DNA from: Lunularia cruciata
Lineage: Eukaryota; Streptophyta; Marchantiopsida; Lunulariales; Lunulariaceae
Direction of reading: 5' to 3'
Assembly (NCBI GenBank): GCA_948567375.1
Contig: OX419756.1
Location: forward strand, 25,956,552-26,020,551
Length of the DNA: 64,000 nt
Each line of letters begins with the position of its first letter. Positions within the stretch are counted from its first letter, which is position 1. The position numbers were made by a program, and so were the translations under genes. This document shows positions 22,693-34,545 of this stretch, piece by piece. A model generated the notes under the pieces. The model ran no database searches. It saw only the letters and a list, made by a program, of their open reading frames with translations, and was not told the DNA's origin.

Positions 22693-25151
22693 GTAAGTTC
22701 TCGGAGCTTCGAATGAGGTGTCTCCCCTTTCTATCCATTATGATCTTAACAGTTCTGTTTCTGCACCGGGATGTGCCCCATGATGCTTAAATACTTCTAG
22801 CCCCAGGGAAATACCTTTATTGGTTGTTCAAAATTCCGGACGAAACTTTACGAAGTCTCTTTTCTACATTAAGTAAATACTGTGCTTTCCTCATCATTCT
22901 TCTTCATCAAGAACCATTTGTGAGACATTTAGACTCCGCTCTAAACACATCGAATTTGGAGGGAGAAAATGATTCTGCCAATTGGTTCAATCGGTTGAAT
23001 AAACTCCCACATCCGACTTGAAAATTATCATGGAGTTGGATACATTTTGATAACGAGAAAGGTGCAGTCATATGAGTGATTTAGTTGGGCTCGTTCCATT
23101 GTAATGGTTTGAATTCAATCACGGGCTGGTAATCGCTACTAAGACATTGAAGCTCAAAATGTTGCGTGAGCTTGTCATCATCTGATATCAACACGGACAC
23201 AAAGTTAAAGGGAGACTTTGATACAGAACGAGTCGCGAGTTTTGTAAATTCTCAAATACTTGAGGGTTGGACGCAGGCATGAATGGATGCACTGATAATA
23301 TGATGCATAGACGGGCATCTCTGAATGACTTGTCATTTCTCGCCCTTCTCCTTGTCATGCCTCCTACAAGGAGCCGCGGGAGGGAGTCAGTCACGCTGCC
23401 CGTTTGTAAAACAGCTCTCATAAGCTGTTCTACACAAGTCCGAATAGTCGTACAATTGCCCTCCCGCCGAACTTGATCTGAGGATGTCCTGTCAACTCTA
23501 CTTCAACAGGAGGTCATCTAATGAGGCCACTGGAGGTGGATCATTCAGGCCATTTTCTTCCTCGTTGAACTAAGTGCTGACCCAGTTCCAAGTCACACCA
23601 TTCTTTAACTGTCTTATTGTAATTTGTATATCACGTATTTTACTTTTTCCTGCGGCAGCCCACACGGGTAGCACCCACTCGCTACTTGCCCCTCTCCCTC
23701 AGATGACCTCACCTAGATGAGCTCTCTCATTCTTGCGCACCCCTCTGATGCAACCTGGACACCTGAATGCATCTCTCTGGATGCACTTCCTAGTCTTCTC
23801 AATGTTTTCCCCCCGCCTTCACCTCTTTCGCTTCTGCTGTTCTCATCATTTGCATATTCCAATTCTGCTTATGTTTGCTTCTCTTTCCCAGATTACAAAT
23901 TGATGCTTTGACAGTTCTTGCAAGGTACGTCTCGTATCCTTTCTTTACGCAGGCTTCCTATTCTGCATCGTCTTTGACCATTCTCTCGCATTCTTCCTCT
24001 TCTATGAGGACATCTTTTATTCTTCTGCCCTGCAGCTACTCACTCCTCCAAGGCCCGCTGGTATAATTCTGTCGGATAATTCCTGAGCGGCACTTTTCGG
24101 AAATATGCTTGCTTCCTTTCTTACATGATGTATACCTTTCCACCGTGGATGCTGATCATGGTATGTATCAGTTTTCCCTTCTGCATCCATTTCTTGCTTG
24201 CACTTCGCTGCTTCGATATGCATGTTTCTTGTTCGGTCTTAAGTGAGTTCTGAATCCCCCGTTCCATGAACGGCTTCTGCTCCTATTTCTCGAATACTTC
24301 TCTCCTATGTTGACGTCTGCTTCTTGTCCTTTGCTTTCTTCGCTTGCTGCTTTTTGAAAGCCGTAGGGCGATTCTGCAATTGAGAGATCTTACGTTTTCA
24401 ATTTTAGTCAGATATTCCTCTCATTCGTGTCGAGAATGACTCGCAACAATCTCTTGCTGAACTGTTTGTAGTAACTCCAACGAGAACGCCTTGTTCAATT
24501 TTTTCATCGTGAGTGCGAGTGTGGGTCTTCTGTTCATCACACTTCGTGTGGTCGATGGAGCCACGCAGTGAAGAAATATGTATAAACAATGTCGAAATAT
24601 TTTGTTCTGTATGGTTAGCCGTGTGTATGGAACTGGGTTGTTTACAATTATTTGTATGTACTGGTTATCATGATCATGGTGTAGCTATGGTATTTATCGT
24701 TAGGCCGTTCGGGGCTACACTGCATGTCTAAAGGTGGAGTCGCCTCTGACATCGTCAGGGGTGTCGATCACCCGGTCTTTTAAACGTCAAAAGTCACAGG
24801 TAGGTCATATTGATCACAGTTGGTGTAACGTGGTCTGCGCACCATCGTACAAATAAATGGCTTGTGGAACCGTGGAAGGCTGGCTGGCAGCCAGCAGCCT
24901 CGGCTCTTACCCTTGCATTCAGATGGTAAGATGAAACGCACTTCGAGCTTACTTACCTTTGCTTGGAAGTGCTCACAACTGCGATGTCTGATAGGTGATG
25001 ACGGCTATACGGGACTCATGTCTACACCACTTCATGTTTACGTTACAAATTACAAATTACAGTCTTGTCATTTCGGGTGAGTCTCACTGTTTGTATGTCT
25101 CTGTCGTACTCGCAACTGACGTACAGACTTGTTCCATGATGTTTGTATCAG
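22693..25151 (+). other. Intron 2 of the MBD4-like gene
   Basis: A 2.46-kb GT-AG intron (donor gtaagt, acceptor gtatcag). It includes pyrimidine-rich DNA at 23.7-24.4 kb and the diverged repeat partner near 22.77-22.93 kb. Short open frames inside (for example 23717-23911 and 24513-24731) lack motifs. Confidence 0.75.
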
Positions 25152-25293
25152 ATATGCGGCTGATGCGTATGCCATATTTTGTCAAGGGTTATGGAGGGAT
25201 GTTGAACCTGATGATCACATGCTTACAAAGTACTGGAAGTGGCTGTGGGATACAGACGGCTTGGGAAATGCATTCACGCCAGACAATTTATAA
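25152..25293 (+). CDS. MBD4L: MBD4-like DNA glycosylase, exon 3 (C-terminus)
   Basis: The first base completes the Lys of the HhH motif, giving GIGKYAADAYAIFCQGLW. The Asp in KYAAD (residue 626) sits where the family's catalytic aspartate lies (Asp560 of human MBD4, in GKYGNDSY). The exon continues RDVEPDDHMLTKYWKWLW, matching the conserved end of the fold, and stops at TAA 25291-25293. All the family's key catalytic elements are therefore present and the gene looks functional. The total is 668 residues over three exons. A further spliced form or 3' UTR intron cannot be excluded. Confidence 0.85.
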
Positions 25294-28200
25294 CAAATTA
25301 CGAGATGTAATTGAGGACATCGCCCAAGTGTACATACCACTTCTAGGTAAGATCTCAGTATAGCATCAACTGCTACGAGCGCAATGAGGGCTTCAACTGT
25401 ACATATACTTTTCTATTGAAATTATAGCGCTAGTCCATCCAGTAGACTTCATCGCACAAACACTAGAAAGCAAGATGAAGGTGCTTGCTGTTGGTGAAGA
25501 TGGGACTCGTGCTGGTAGGTAAGACTCAGAAGAGAAAATCTCTGTGGAAGGCCTGCTGAACTTATTGGGCCGCAGTGGGTTGCCCCACTTTTAGTCGAAC
25601 ACTTAACTAGTGAGCGAGTAGAAATGTCCAGACTATTTGGACACAATGAGTTTACGGGTGCTCGGGCATTAGGAAATGGGAAGCGCAGGACTGCTGTCCA
25701 AATTTTGCCATGCATCGAGCCCACCCCTCGAAAGCTTACTGCCTTTCCGCAGCTCGGTTATTAGTCTCACTGGAAGAAGGAAGTTTTCATGTTATGCTCA
25801 ACACAATCCATTCAGCTGCTCACGTGCCCATCTTTTTAACTCTAGTCTTGGCCGGTTCCCTGAAGAGAAGCAGGTCACAGCAGCCTCTTTCCTCTTCTTG
25901 GAACAGCTTGGAACTGCCGGTGCGGCTTCATTTTGGACGCAAAAGACATAGGGCCTCATTGCACTAGGATAGATATTGCTATGTTCTGTCTCCTGTAACA
26001 GTGGATGTTCTTGTAAGAAAAGGAAACCCGGCTGAAGTTTTTGACTCCACGTCATGTTATCGAATCTGATAGGTCCACAACAGGCTCCGTCCTCTTTCTG
26101 AAAATGGAAGACTCTTTTGGATCGTCTGTTAATTGGCCATGACAACTGAAGATGCATATTGTAGATAAATTCATATCGTTTTGCAGCGATGACGAGGAAA
26201 TATTCTGCCATATGCAACTTGGTACTCCTCTAAGGCCTTATGAGATATGCGAAAGGATATACCTCGAGGAAGAATGCGTCTGCGCACCTTCTAATTATTC
26301 TGAACTGAATTCAGAGAGTCGCTTTTGGTCCCGGGCATACTAGAAAGTTGAATGTATTACTAGGAGTCGGCTTATCTTTGGGGTCTAAGAAGTTCAATCG
26401 ATGTTTGTACTGGTGGAGAGCAGACAAGAACGAAGAGAAGGACTAGATCTTCAGCAGTTTACCTTTCCTTAACTGCTATTCTTCCTAAAGTAAAGCTTAT
26501 TGGGGCTTTGAACGGCTGCCTTGGAGTGCAGAGGCCGTTCGTAGCATAATAGAACATGACAAGTGATACTTCAAGTTTCATTTGCTCCTTGCGCAGCGTA
26601 GCAAAGTTTGGTAGTTTGGTAGTTTGGTCTCCCCTATTGGTGCAAGGGTTGTATGGCAGACTCCGGATAAGAGAAGAAATGATAACTTTCGCCTGATACG
26701 TGTGAACCAATTCATAGACCCAACAGGTGAGACTTCGGGATTGTGCACTGAAAGACTCGTGAATTTGGACGTGGACTGTAAGATGACAAAATTGCATCCA
26801 TATCTGCACTATCAACTACCTGGGTTCCTCGAACCGCTTCCGTCCTCACATATCCAATATCAACGACCTCCCTGATTTGAGATCGGTATGTGTTTTGTCT
26901 CTTGGAACACTAGGAAATATCGATCGTTCTTATATGCAGGAAAACGCACGAAGTACGCGCATCATCATTTACTCCCGGTTTGATAGATGGAACCGGCGGG
27001 ATGCGTTTTGTCTTTCGGAATACTAGGAGCAGTCCTTCATTATCAGATACACTTGCCTCAAAGGGGATATGGAAAGGTGTATAGGTCACCACTGCCGAGG
27101 ACACAGGTAAGTGATATCTTCTAATTCGAGCAACATCGGCATGGGTCGCCTCATTTCTTAATTCTGAGCTTGACTGGGCTCCGAAATTTTCTTACAATCA
27201 AAACCGAGTAGGTTATGGAAAACTTGCATTGTTCTTTATGGGCTTCATCACATTTCTTAAGGAGTTTGCAAGCAGGATGTTTGTGTTGTTTTAATTCATT
27301 ATTACCATTAGGACGCATCATTTCCGAAGTTTTAAACTTATTTGCATACATCTTATGTGTCGATGAAGATTATGCAAATCCACACAGCAATTTACTTACC
27401 TAATAAAAAAAGTCTAATTAAATATGTATTAAATTCCTTATAATTCAGTTGATAGTGTATATTTTACAGGGGATGTCGTTGACCGTGCAGTAGTCCTACA
27501 TAATACTTGATCATCTGTACTTCAATTGATGATGTAGTTCTTGGAGTGGAAGTAAGCAAACTCTCGAAACTTCTTTAGAAAATTCTCTCTGAGCTGGTTA
27601 TATTCAGCTGGATACCTCGGGGGATTGGCACAAAAATGCTTGTACTGAATACTCTAATGAGATATAATCTCGATCTACTTGTATTTATTGGTGTGCATCA
27701 AATTGCATTGATTTAGCACAATTCAACATATCATGAACTTGCTGGGTCAAATTCAGCTTAACTCCCATGCCATGACATAAGCGGAACTTGATTTATTTGA
27801 ATTCTTAAACCAAACAATATCATGACAAGAACCTAAAATGAGCATATATTTAGAGTGACTACACAATCTACCACTTCAATAACAAACCATTAGAACTGAG
27901 AATTGCATGCTAAGTCTAGCACTCTATCTAACTCGCAGCCATATCCTTATCTTCAATAGATTGATCGTGTTAGTTAAATAAGATTTCCTTGGAAAATCTA
28001 GAAAGCGGTATCTTTTCTTTGGTAAGATTTAAGTATATCTTTCCCCGATAATTGATCATGTTAATAAAATTACACTTCCTTGGAAAATCTGGAAAGTAAT
28101 ACCTTTTCTTTGCGAAGATTTAAGTAAATTTTACTACGTAATTGAGAGGTTAAAAGAAAGACAATTTATCAAGAATCTATAAACTATTTTCACATGCTCA

Positions 28201-29293
28201 CAGAACTCTATCTCAATCTAATTGGTACTGACAATTTTAATAATGACAAGTTAAGTCTTTTTTTCATTTCACCACTCTATCTCTCTTCCACGTACTCATA
28301 ATTACGTTTATGCTTAGTTTAAAAATTTTGTTATAAATCTTTCACGACTTCTTACTAAAACTTGAAACTTCTTCTAATTAATTTCTGGTAAGGGATGCTC
28401 TATATAGACAAATTTCCACTCCACAAACACATGCATGGTTATTTCTCTTTTTAGTTCAATAATATAACATCCAATAATCTCCTAATTATCTATCCAAAAG
28501 TTTGTTATTTATCATGATAAGGAAGAAGAGATTCTTTGAAGAGGATAGAAAGGTTTTAAATATTAGTGTCAACTTTGGCTTTCTTTGTATAATCTTAAAT
28601 GTACTTAATTCTGTTAAGCAGTGATCAACAAACTTTGCCATTCAACTTTCTAGTCTATATGTATTCAAATGCTGTGAACAATGAAGAAAACCTATGACCT
28701 TTAGCAACTAACTTCTACGTATGTATTAATCTAATCCACTAAATACTCTTTTATAATGCACCATGATATAGCATTATAAAAGAGACAAGATGCATGGATC
28801 CTCTCGTTAGGAATAGAAAATCCAACTTATAAATTCATACTAAACAATGTGTTGAGATACGTATGTTAGTATTAAAATTTTGTGAAAGATTCATCTTAAT
28901 ATGTGAGTAGAGAGGAAAGAAGAGATATAAAGATTACTCAAAAAGAATTCCATTGTAGATGTTATAAACTTTATAGTTGTTTGTAGTAAGACACCGGAAA
29001 AGAAGATAAACAAGAGCATATGAATTAGTTTAGTATTCAAAATGTGAAGATAAGCATATAAGCTCCTTATGCTTCAGCGAATATTAACTTGTTTACGTTA
29101 ATGACTGTTTTGCTTAATATATTAAAATAGTTTTTACCATTCCAAGATCTTTTTTCTTTTTTATTGAAAAGTAACAATTTTGAGAAAAATACCAATTCAT
29201 AATAAGTGCATGGAAACAAGTACGATTTTGTCAATGCCCCATGAAGTGCCTGACTAGCAGGGTAAAGACCAGAAACCCCTCGATGTCTATGGG
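25294..29293. other. Downstream region without recognisable genes
   Basis: Contains the unmarked 3' UTR of the MBD4-like gene at its left edge. From 27.4 kb the DNA is strongly AT-rich. Several frames of 60-140 codons exist on either strand (for example minus 25798-26217 and 26459-26815), but none shows a motif, and they overlap one another. I see no RNA gene. Confidence 0.45.
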
Positions 29294-29385
29294 ACAGGCG
29301 ACTGATTTGGCTAACAAGAAGGATTGCAAGACCCAATCAAGTCCTCGTCTACAAGGAGGTAACATGGAGGTAAGCCCCAATAGTA
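29294..29385 (-). mobile_element. LINE-tail repeat copy (old)
   Basis: The reverse complement reads 'tactattggggcttacctcc', 'gttacctcc', 'gacttgattgggtcttgcaa' and 'cagtcgcctg', in the order of the LINE-tail family. It is diverged by many substitutions. As in other copies it starts near the hairpin position. No certain target duplication is visible. Confidence 0.55.
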
Positions 29386-31034
29386 CTGGAATGAGAAACC
29401 TGTCTATTGCACCAAACCTCTAAAACTCATGAATGCCAGGTAAACCCAGGAATGCCAGGTTAATTATTGAAAGAGCCATTTAGGAATGATCATAATATCT
29501 TAAACTGGTCTATAATCAAACCCTTGTAAAATAAACTCCTATTAAATAATAAACTCTCTAGAATAATAATTTTTGCAGTCCCGACCTCCAGACCTAAGGT
29601 TAAAATAATAGAAATCCTAATTTTATATTATTATATTATTTCTTGGTTCTGATACTATATTGGTTGTGCATGTTAAATATGAATACAACATAGACCAAAG
29701 GTGCAATGCAAACAATACAACGATTCTTCGACGAGTGGGTAATGCAATTCACAATGACATTTTGATACCACAGGTCGCTTCTTTGGGTTTCGTTGCACTT
29801 TAAACACTTTTTACTAGTTTTTAGGAAGTTAGAGATAGTCATCTGGCTAACTTACTTGCCCTTGATTTCTTCAAACCAATGCAAAATTTCCTTTTGTGTA
29901 GTTTTTGTCTGGTCATGCTTACGTTTACAATAAGAATTCCATCCTCATTTGTGAGGCTGGTGTGCTTAACACCTTGTAGGTGACCTTTCACCATACTGAG
30001 CTGTTGCGACAAAGAAGATTGAAACAGAGATAAACAAGAATAAAAGAAAGTTGCGTATTAGGAGGGAGGAGGTGAGATAGGCTCGTCGAAAGAAAAAATA
30101 CAATTGGAAAAACATGGTATTCTCTTGGGAGGGAAAAGATGTGGTTGGCTCTTGAGAAGGAAAAAATTTGCTTGGTTCTTAACTTATTTTCCACTTGACC
30201 TTGAGCAAAACTCTGTATAGTAATAGACAGTCTAAAATAATAATTTGTGATGGTCCCAATAAAATTATTTTAGAGAGGTTGATTGTGTTGCATCTAGAAG
30301 ATACCATGAAAGGAAAACATTGAGCAACAAGAGTCAGAAGAATACATTGAGCATGCAGTAACACCTGAACTCCCTTCTTATCCCTCTCTCAATAACCGAT
30401 CCCGGCAAAAAAGTCCAATCACATCAGCCACTAAAGACCAAAAAGTATCAGTCCATTTTTCTGCCTTAACACCTGAACAGTCAGCCGCTAAGAACCACAC
30501 CAGAATCCAAGTCCATTATATATGTACACTAGAACTAGTGTTCTTGGTAAGGTTTGGAGGAGTAACACTAGTGGAGAAAGAATAAAAAGTTTTCAGACAA
30601 AAAAGGAAAAAATGAAAGACATACTCATAAGAATGGGAATTTGGAAGCATATACAAAGAAAAGATACTATGCATACCTTGGCTATACTAGAGAAGAAATG
30701 TATTATATGATGGGAATAACAAGCAAGCACAACCATTGATTAGCTCTGTTGGAATGACAAGCAAACACAAACTTAATTGCATTTGTATAGAATAGCAAAA
30801 GCAAACGATGTAAAAGTAGAGCAAGAACATGGAGAGAGAAAAAGGGATACTTTGAGAAAGAGAGGCAAGTACTTGGAGAAGAGTAAAAAAAAGAAAAGTA
30901 AGAAGAGAGAGAGAGAGAGAAATCACATCAAATAAGTCATGTGAGGGAGTGAGGCAAGTGCATGGAAAAGAGTGAGAGAGAGAGCATCGAAAAAATTGTT
31001 TGAAGGAAAGATAATCATATAATAAATAAAAGTA

Positions 31035-31038
<4 letters not shown>
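29386..31038. other. AT-rich intergenic DNA, no gene seen
   Basis: No convincing gene. The stretch from 30.4 to 31.0 kb is rich in A and G on the plus strand, with a short GA run near 30907-30920. Minus-strand frames opposite it are low-complexity. Confidence 0.4.

Positions 31039-31089
<51 letters not shown>
31039..31089. repeat. (AT)n microsatellite
   Basis: About 25 uninterrupted AT units. It creates artificial tyrosine-isoleucine runs in the overlapping minus-strand open frames. Confidence 0.95.
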
Positions 31090-31092
<3 letters not shown>

Positions 31093-31269
31093 AAAGAAAA
31101 AGAAAATATACAAATGAAAGGGGAAAGGAGTACAATGCACAAAAGCATGCAAATGGAAAAAAGAGCAGAAGGCCCAAAAGTTCCAAGCAGCAAAAAAAGA
31201 CACACAAAAATGTGGCACAAAGGTACAATCGAGGAAAATTAGCACTAACAAAAAGCAAAGGAGGAACTA

Positions 31270-32110
31270 AGGAGAGTGTAGTCTACTCTTGAAATGTGTG
31301 GTAGAGGTCCTCCAATGGTGTCTTGTATATGGAGAGGGAGGACCTTAGCCATGTTGGGTGTGCCTACAATAGCTGCTCGTAAGTGAAGACCTGAAGCCTA
31401 AGTACATTGTAACGTGACTGATACATTCTATTTGTAATAAGATATGTATTGCCTCTCTCCTTTGCAAAGGACCTCATGTTGCATCCTTGAGGAGACAATC
31501 AAAGTAGTGATGTAGGTACCCAAAAATTTCAATAGCTAGAGAGACAAAAGTATCCAAGGAGAGCCAGGGTGCATAGTGGTCGTCATTACCACAAAGGCAA
31601 TGGTCACTTCTGCTCCCACTTATATGCTTGCCCAAGCCAATGACTCTAATCGTAGCAGGTTTGCCACCACCACGTCATGCTAGGAGCAATGACCATCCAT
31701 GAAAGCTACAATATTTGCTCGCAGCCAATGGATACATGATATTGGTAGATCAAACCACTGCTCAATCTAAACCTAGGCATGTGTAACTTGTAAGATCTGA
31801 GACATTATATCACATAATAGATCATGGATTCTGGTGTGCTCTCCACCTACTGCACATTGTAAAAGGTATATGCAATGAATGTCAAGTGTGGAACCACATG
31901 CAGATTGGTCCAACAACCTTATGAGAGATGGAGATCCAACCCCAATCATAGCACTGTGGTAAACTCCTGAGAGGTAAATCAAAAGTTGCCAATCAAGGCA
32001 GAAGCTTGGAGCTAGGCTCCAAAACCTTTCCCCAGCAAGTAGAGGTGCAACAATGAGTATGTTTGCAAGTGTGTGAATGTGCATACACTCATTGAGGTCC
32101 ACCTAAATCT
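31270..32110 (-). pseudogene. Second decayed non-LTR retrotransposon C-terminus with zinc finger and REL-type endonuclease
   Basis: On the minus strand, 32102-31773 is open and includes ACGSTLDIHCIYLLQCAVGG followed by EHTRIHDLLCDIM, a CG..LD.H...L..C..GGEH..IHD zinc-finger block. Downstream in the same frame, with a few stops, come IEQWFDLP, WLRANIVAFMDGHC and HDVVVANLLRLESLA. These give an R-x-(D/N)-(x~12)-D pattern like the REL endonuclease of R2-type elements. Near 31410 NVSVTLQCT and LHLRAAIVGTPNMAKV follow, parallel to CVSIALQRALA in the remnant at 12-13.2 kb. It belongs to a different family from that element, judged by overall sequence. The RT part is missing or lost in the frame change near 32.05-32.28 kb. 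It is not functional. Confidence 0.5.
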
Positions 32111-32464
32111 TCCTAGAGTGTACGGATACAAAGTTGATAAATTTGGAGAGAGGCAAGTAAATGGATAAGAGAGAGAGAGCATTGGAGAGATCATATGACG
32201 GAGAAGTTCAAGTAGCGAGTGTGTGTTACCCATGTGGAAACATAACATATACTTATTACATAAATACAATAAGAGAAGCATAGAATGGTGTGACTTGGAG
32301 AGATGTGGGACCTACTACTGATAGTTTTGACTGAAGATCCTTGTTGAGAGATATGTGTTCCTAAAATCTCTAGTTAAGAGAAATCTGTATCTCTATAGAT
32401 ACTAAGACCGGGATAGCAATGTCTGCTTTCCTCCTTTTCCTCTTTTCTTCCTTGTCGACCATTC

Positions 32465-32560
32465 TACTTGCATCGCCCAGCTATCTTAGATGCAATAAGG
32501 TAGTTTTTTCGCACCAATATTACTGGAGTTTAGTTTCATTTTACCATGGCACGGTTATCT
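32465..32560 (+). mobile_element. LINE 3'-end fragment extending upstream of the hairpin
   Basis: 'acttgcat' ... 'ctatcttagatgcaataagg' ... 'tattactggagtttagtttc' ... 'attttacc' aligns with 13216-13290, that is, with the last codons of the LINE remnant plus the start of its tail. The copy breaks off after 'attttacc'. This fragment and the next are the evidence that the short repeats and the LINE are the same family. Confidence 0.5.
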
Positions 32561-32690
32561 TAGGGTAAAATTTTCATACCCTAAACTATTAGAGCCTAGC
32601 CCCATTTTACCTCTTATGTCTCGTCCTTGTACGGCATGATGGAGTTTCCCATTCTTCTTGTTATTCTCTGCTGTCTCAGATTTCTCGCTT
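32561..32690 (+). mobile_element. LINE-tail copy with upstream sequence
   Basis: 'ggttatcttagggtaaaatt' ... 'cctagccccattttacctct' ... 'cttgtacggcatgatgg' ... 'tttcccattcttcttg' matches the LINE end plus tail. It follows directly on the previous fragment, as a tandem pair in the same orientation. The 3' end near 'gctgtctcagatttctc' is diverged. Confidence 0.55.
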
Positions 32691-33477
32691 CCAGACCAGA
32701 GCGAGCTCTTTCTTTTTTATTCTCAAAGCTCATAGGACTTACTATAAGCAACAAGGTAAAATTTCTTTCTTACCGTAGATGACCACGAAGATGGGGAAGT
32801 CATCCTGAGTAATTTCGCCGTCGAGGTAATTGCAGTGCAATCCAAAGTGAGTTCGGAGCACTTCACAGGAACTTCTGGCACTCTTGTACATGAATCTCTG
32901 AATGATATGTGTAGTATACTATGCAGGGAGATTCACGTATTATTCGCTTGGAGACGACTCTCTTTCGCATTCGTATGTACACTTAATTACGAACTGTGGT
33001 CCACACTAATAGAGGAGTCAGAAAATATTTAGCTTCTAAACACTAGATGAGGGAAAAATCAAACTTTCAATTTGTAGAGAATATTCCTTGTTAACCACCA
33101 AAACATTCCCTGAATGATCTTTGAATATGGGGATATTCTTAGAACTTTCGTACGATACATTGTACAAGGATCGTAAATTTTCTTTCAATCTCGAGAAGAT
33201 TATTGAATTTTACTTCCACACAATAATTTATGTTCAAATTCTAATTGAGTAAACTTCAACTCACGACTTAATTAATTTTAAAATTATTTTCAAAGTATTA
33301 ATTTTTTATATTTATATATTTTACTTATATATCGTGTATATTTTATATTAAATTCAATCTTCAAAATTTTATGTTAAATTAATTATTTCAATTTTTTGTC
33401 AATATAAAATTATAATTAGTAATTACTAATGCAATATATATTATTTAGAGAAAATATTTCAAAAAGCGCTAAACGTA
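32691..33477. other. Intergenic, AT-rich, no gene seen
   Basis: An open frame at 32835-33032 has no recognisable motif. From 33.05 kb the DNA is very AT-rich. Confidence 0.4.
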
Positions 33478-33590
33478 ACTAGTGTAGTATTAGGTTTAGT
33501 TTCATTTTACTTCTTAAGTTGTATCTGTACGACTTAGTAAGTCATCCCATCTTTCATGTTATCCTACGCGTGGCGTGCTGTGTACTGGAG
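33478..33590 (+). mobile_element. LINE-tail copy (old, AT-shifted)
   Basis: 'tagtattaggtttagtttca', 'ttttacttctta', 'gtacgacttagtaagtcatc', 'ccatctttcatgttatccta', 'cgcgtggc' keep the order of the tail family with many transitions. The hairpin is lost. Confidence 0.5.
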
Positions 33591-34407
33591 TGCACACGTT
33601 ACTAAGGAAAAAGTGTAGACGAGTCCCGCCGCCACGCGTGCGACTGTTCCGCAGTCGCATGCATCCGCGAACTGCGTAACAGTCGGGGATGTTAACAACC
33701 GTCACCAGTGAGTGCCCGGTTGCCAGTTGTTATGTGCTGGTTGGCGAGATGTTTAAGGAACTGACTGACCACTTGGAGTGGCTTCGACGGTGCCGCCGCT
33801 AGGTAAAGTAACCCCTAGTTAAGGTTTTGGCAACCACACAAGTTCTCGACATCACACTCGCTCTTCCTACGACCACGTATGGGAGCCACCGCTACCACCG
33901 TCGCTATCATCCCGCAGTACACCTTGAGCCATAGATCCACAGTGGTTTTTAATTCCTTGGAGCACTGAGCCATTTGTAGTCGTCGATCTTAGTTCTGGAG
34001 TAGCAAAACTACAACTGAGCCCATCGGCTGTCTAGGCAGGCAGATCGACAGTCTATACGATTCGATGGTATCTTTACAGGTTATTCCCGCACGGGACTGA
34101 ACCAGATCTTGAGCAATTAGTTGGACAGTCCCATACGAGGTTTTGTCCTTGGAAGGACCCCTGAGTCGAGAGGATGCGGGAATCGGAAGGTTGAACGGAG
34201 ATCAAAGAGCAAGGGTCCACTCAAGTGCTTGACCGGGAGTAAAATCTTTGTTGAATTTTTGTTGGGGGGCTGCTCGAGTGTGTAACTTCTTGATCTTGCT
34301 ACGGGGTTTAAGTCAGGCAAGGCCAAGTTGAAGAAATCAAGTGGACGTTTCTATACGGTCTATATGGGGTTAGTTAAGGCAAGGTCCAACGTTTACTCAA
34401 TTAGAAT
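33591..34407. other. GC-richer intergenic stretch, nothing recognised
   Basis: A short island of CpG-containing DNA (33.6-34.1 kb) between AT-rich blocks. Frames are broken and I recognise no product. A minus-strand frame at 34326-34117 has no motif. Confidence 0.35.
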
Positions 34408-34436
34408 AGCAATCGCTTTATGGAATAGCGATTGCT
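34408..34436. repeat. 10-bp perfect inverted repeat
   Basis: AGCAATCGCT and AGCGATTGCT separated by TTATGGAAT. It sits immediately 5' of the next LINE-tail copy and could be a remnant of its insertion or a chance hairpin. Confidence 0.6.
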
Positions 34437-34439
34437 TTT

Positions 34440-34545
34440 CAGTTGGAGTTTGATTCCATTTTACCTCGTAGGTGTTGTCCTTTCACGGTTGGATGCGGGT
34501 CTTCCCATCCTGCTTGCTATCCTATGTGCTGCTTTCACTCGCATG
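34440..34545 (+). mobile_element. LINE-tail copy (old)
   Basis: 'ttggagtttgattccatttt', 'acctcgtaggtgttgtcctt', 'cacggttggatgcgggtctt', 'cccatcctgcttgctatcct' and 'gctgctttcac' follow the tail family in order. The hairpin is degraded. Two overlapping open frames here (34443-34660) are by-products. Confidence 0.55.

Noticed and set aside
30687-31258. Overlapping minus-strand open frames with YIYIYI runs
   Set aside because: Produced by the (AT)n microsatellite and flanking purine-rich DNA; membrane-like composition is an artefact.
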